Assembly (NCBI RefSeq): GCF_042767895.1
Contig: NC_091563.1
Coordinates: forward strand, 41,807,249 to 41,832,248
DNA length: 25,000 nt
Direction: 5' to 3'
Origin: Penaeus vannamei
Taxonomy: Eukaryota > Arthropoda > Malacostraca > Decapoda > Penaeidae
The number at the start of each line of letters is the position of its first letter. Position 1 is the first letter of the stretch. Positions 21,861-25,000 of the stretch are shown here, one piece after another. Under the pieces are notes generated by a model, which did no database searches, was not told the DNA's origin, and saw only the letters and a program-made list of their open reading frames with translations. A program made the position numbers and the translations under genes.

Positions 21861-24434
21861 TAGAACGACCACCATCATGTCTAAAAGTTCCTCCTGGCTA
21901 CTCACGCAATCAGAGAAACGCAGACGAATCATCCCCCTTAGAACAACCACCATCATGTCTAAAAGTTCCTCCTGGCTACTCACGCAATCAGAGAGACGTA
22001 GACGAATCATCCCCCTTAGAACAACCACCATCATGTCTAAAAGTTCCTCCTGGCTACTCACGCAATCAGAGAAACGTAGACGAATCATCCCCCTTAGAAC
22101 AACCACCATCATGTCTAAAAGTTCCTCCTGGCTACTCACGCAATCAGAGAGACGTAGACGAATCATCCCCCTTAGCCCAACCACCATCATGTCTAAAAGT
22201 TCCTCCTGGCTACTCACGCAATCAGAGAAACGGAGACGAATCATCCCCCTTAGAACAACCACCATCATGTCTAAAAGTTCCTCCTGGCTACTCACGCAAT
22301 CAGAGAAACGCAGACGAATCATCCCCCTTAGAACAACCACCATCATGTCTAAAAGTTCCTCCTGGCTACTCACGCGATCAGGGAAACGTAGACGAATCAT
22401 CCCCCTTAGAACAACCACCATCATGTCTAAAAGTTCCTCCTGGCTACTCACGCAATCAGAGAAACGTAGACGAATCATCCCCCTTAGAACAACCACCATC
22501 ATGTCTAAAAGTTCCTCCTGGCTACTCACGCAATCAGAGAGACGTAGACGAATCATCCCCCTTAGCCCAACCACCATCATGTCTAAAAGTTCCTCCTGGC
22601 TACTCACGCAATCAGGGAAACGCAGACGAATCATCCCCCTTAGACCAACCACCATCATGTCTAAAAGTTCCTCCTGGCTACTCGCGCAATCAGAGAAACG
22701 TAGACGAATCATCCCCCTTAGCCCAACCACCATCATGTCTAAAAGTTCCTCCTGGCTACTCACGCAATCAGAGAAACGGAGACGAATCATCCCCCTTAGA
22801 ACAACCACCATCATGTCTAAAAGTTCCTCCTGGCTACTCACGCAATCAGAGAAACGGAGACGAATCATCCCCCTTAGAACCACCACCATCATGTCTAAAA
22901 GTTCCTCCTGGCTACTCACGCAATCAGAGAAACGGAGACGAATCATCCCCCTTAGCCCAACCACCATCATGTCTAAAAGTTCCTCCTGGCTACTCACGCA
23001 ATCAGAGAAACGCAGACGAATCATCCCCCTTAGAACAGCCACCATCATGTCTAAAAGTTCCTCCTGGCTACTCACGCAATCAGAGAAACGTAGACGAATC
23101 ATCCCCCTCAGAACAACCACCATCATGTCTAAAAGTTCCTCCTGGCTACTCACGCAACCAGAGAAACGCAGACGAATCATCCCCCTTAGAACAGCCACCA
23201 TCATGTCTAAAAGTTCCTCCTGGCTACTCACGCAATCAGAGAAACGGAGACGAATCATCCCCCTTAGCCCAACAACCATCATGTCTAAAAGTTCCTCCTG
23301 GCTACTCACGCAATCAGAGAAACGTAGACGAATCATCCCCCTTAGCCCAACCACCATCATGTCTAAAAGTTCCTCCTGGCTACTCACGCAATCAGAGAAA
23401 CGGAGACGAATCATCCCCCTTAGAACAACCACCATCATGTCTAAAAGTTCCTCCTGGCTACTCACGCAATCAGAGAAACGGAGACGAATCATCCCCCTTA
23501 GCCCAACCACCATCATGTCTAAAAGTTCCTCCTGGCTACTCACGCAATCAGAGAAACGGAGACGAATCATCCCCCTTAGCCCAACCACCATCATGTCTAA
23601 AAGTTCCTCCTGGCTACTCACGCAATCAGAGAAACGTAGACGAATCATCCCCCTTAGCCCAACCATCATCATGTCTAAAAGTTCCTCCTGGCTACTCACG
23701 CAATCAGAGAAACGTAGACGAATCATCCCCCTTAGCCCAACCACCATCATGTCTAAAAGTTCCTCCTGGCTACTCACGCAATCAGAGAAACGTAGACGAA
23801 TCATCCCCCTTAGAACAACCACCATCATGTCTAAAAGTTCCTCCTGGCTACTCACGCAATCAGAGAAACGTAGACGAATCATCCCCCTTAGAACAACCAC
23901 CATCATGTCTAAAAGTTCCTCCTGGCTACTCACGCAATCAGAGAAACGTAGACGAATCATCCCCCTTAGAACAACCACCATCATGTCTAAAAGTTCCTCC
24001 TGGCTACTCACGCAACCAGAGAAACGTAGACGAATCATCCCCCTTAGCCCAACCACCATCATGTCTAAAAGTTCCTCCTGGCTACTCACGCAATCAGAGA
24101 AACGCAGACGAATCATCCCCCTTAGAACAACCACCATCATGTCTAAAAGTTCCTCCTGGCTACTCACGCAATCAGAGAAACGCAGACGAATCATCCCCCT
24201 TAGAACAACCACCATCATGTCTAAAAGTTCCTCCTGGCTACTCACGCAATCAGAGAAACGCAGACGAATCATCCCCCTTAGCCCAACCACCATCATGTCT
24301 AAAAGTTCCTCCTGGCTACTCACGCAATCAGAGAAACGCAGACGAATCATCCCCCTTAGAACAACCACCATCATGTCTAAAAGTTCCTCCTGGCTACTCA
24401 CGCAATCAGAGAAACGCAGACGAATCATCCCCCT
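21861..24434. repeat. higher-order block copy 2 (33 units, 2574 bp)
   Basis: A second tandem copy of the preceding block. I compared the variable sites of all 33 units and found no difference. Similarity of variant order ends between 24417 and 24441, where acgacc is replaced by acaacc. Confidence 0.92.
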
Positions 24435-25000
24435 TAGAACAACCACCATCATGTCTAAAAGTTCCTCCTGGCTACTCACGCAATCAGAGAAACGTAGACG
24501 AATCATCCCCCTTAGCCCAACCACCATCATGTCTAAAAGTTCCTCCTGGCTACTCACGCAACCAGAGAAACGCAGACGAATCATCCCCCTTAAAAACAAC
24601 CACCATCATGTCTAAAAGTTCCTCCTGGCTACTCACGCAATCAGAGAAACGCAGACGAATCATCCCCCTTAGCCCAACCACCATCATGTCTAAAAGTTCC
24701 TCCTGGCTACTCACGCAATCAGAGAAACGCAGACGAATCATCCCCCTTAGAACAACCACCATCATGTCTAAAAGTTCCTCCTGGCTACTCACGCAATCAG
24801 GGAAACGGAGACGAATCATCCCCCTTAGCCCAACCACCATCATGTCTAAAAGTTCCTCCTGGCTACTCACGCAATCGGAGAAACGCAGACGAATCATCCC
24901 CCTTAGAACAACCACCATCATGTCTGAAAGTTCCTCCTGGCTACTCACGCAATCCGAGAAACGGAGACGAATCATCCCCCTTAGCCCAACCACCATCATG

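Larger units (their letters stand above)
19193..25000. repeat. 78-bp minisatellite/satellite array, about 74 units, continues past the window
   Basis: Head-to-tail 78-bp units with few substitutions. Constant blocks include aaaagttcctcctggctact and gacgaatcatccccctta. Variable sites are cgN before agacg (T, C or G), agaaca versus agccca in the linker, and rare changes such as cgatcaggg, gctactcgcg, caaccagag. A +1 variant (ttaaaaacaac) occurs in the leftmost unit (19207) and at 24590. Each unit has three or more CpG sites, unlike the AT-rich flanks. The array lies upstream of the visible GGT-like exons and is probably intronic to that gene. Long open frames on both strands (19149-24599 minus, 19225-24615 plus) follow from the 3n unit length. 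Confidence 0.98.

Noticed and set aside
19149..24615. 1816- and 1796-codon frames as genes
   Set aside because: Both exist because the unit is 78 bp and lacks stops in those frames; they are antisense to each other, have no recognisable domain, and break at +1 variants.
19193..25000. CRISPR array
   Set aside because: The whole 78-bp unit repeats with no unique spacers, and the DNA is eukaryotic.

Overview
The window is animal nuclear DNA. It has split genes with GT-AG introns, AT-rich introns and an extreme load of simple repeats. The proteins look arthropod, and the repeat style (long CA, TC and TACC tracts) would suit a decapod crustacean such as a penaeid shrimp; that placement is inference.

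Layout: 1-652 holds TCACTC/TC and TACC/TTAC microsatellites. 653-1954 is non-coding, with a CCAAT box and an ETS-type site (about 1347-1472) that may mark a promoter. 1955-3492 is a CA/CACCCA low-complexity block ending in about 418 bp of (CA)n. 3710-13547 (+) is a nearly complete gene for actin-interacting protein 1 (AIP1; WDR1 in vertebrates, flare in Drosophila). Its exon frames join perfectly into 595 residues; only a short N-terminal exon is missing. It has two homologous, equally long, mutually substitutable last exons (11274-11380 and 13441-13547), each with its own stop codon, predicting two C-terminal isoforms. A 180-bp TTAA-flanked MITE-like element (5853-6032) lies in an intron. Candidate polyadenylation signals follow at 14417, 15135 and 16086.

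17804-18880 (-) holds the last three exons of a convergent gamma-glutamyltransferase-family gene. The usual small domain is recognisable, but the catalytic SSM and GG motifs are replaced, so it is probably a non-canonical GGT7-like member or pseudoenzyme.

19193-25000 is a 78-bp minisatellite of about 74 units that runs off the window, upstream of (and probably intronic to) the GGT-like gene. It contains a 33-unit (2574-bp) block present twice in tandem with matching diagnostic variants. Because 78 is a multiple of three and the unit lacks stops in some frames, the array is open on both strands for about 1800 codons; I do not treat this as a gene.

The two genes are not an operon and have no evident joint function. 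AIP1 works with cofilin in actin filament disassembly; the GGT family handles gamma-glutamyl compounds. The most notable signals are the duplicated terminal exon of AIP1 and the organisation of the 78-bp array.
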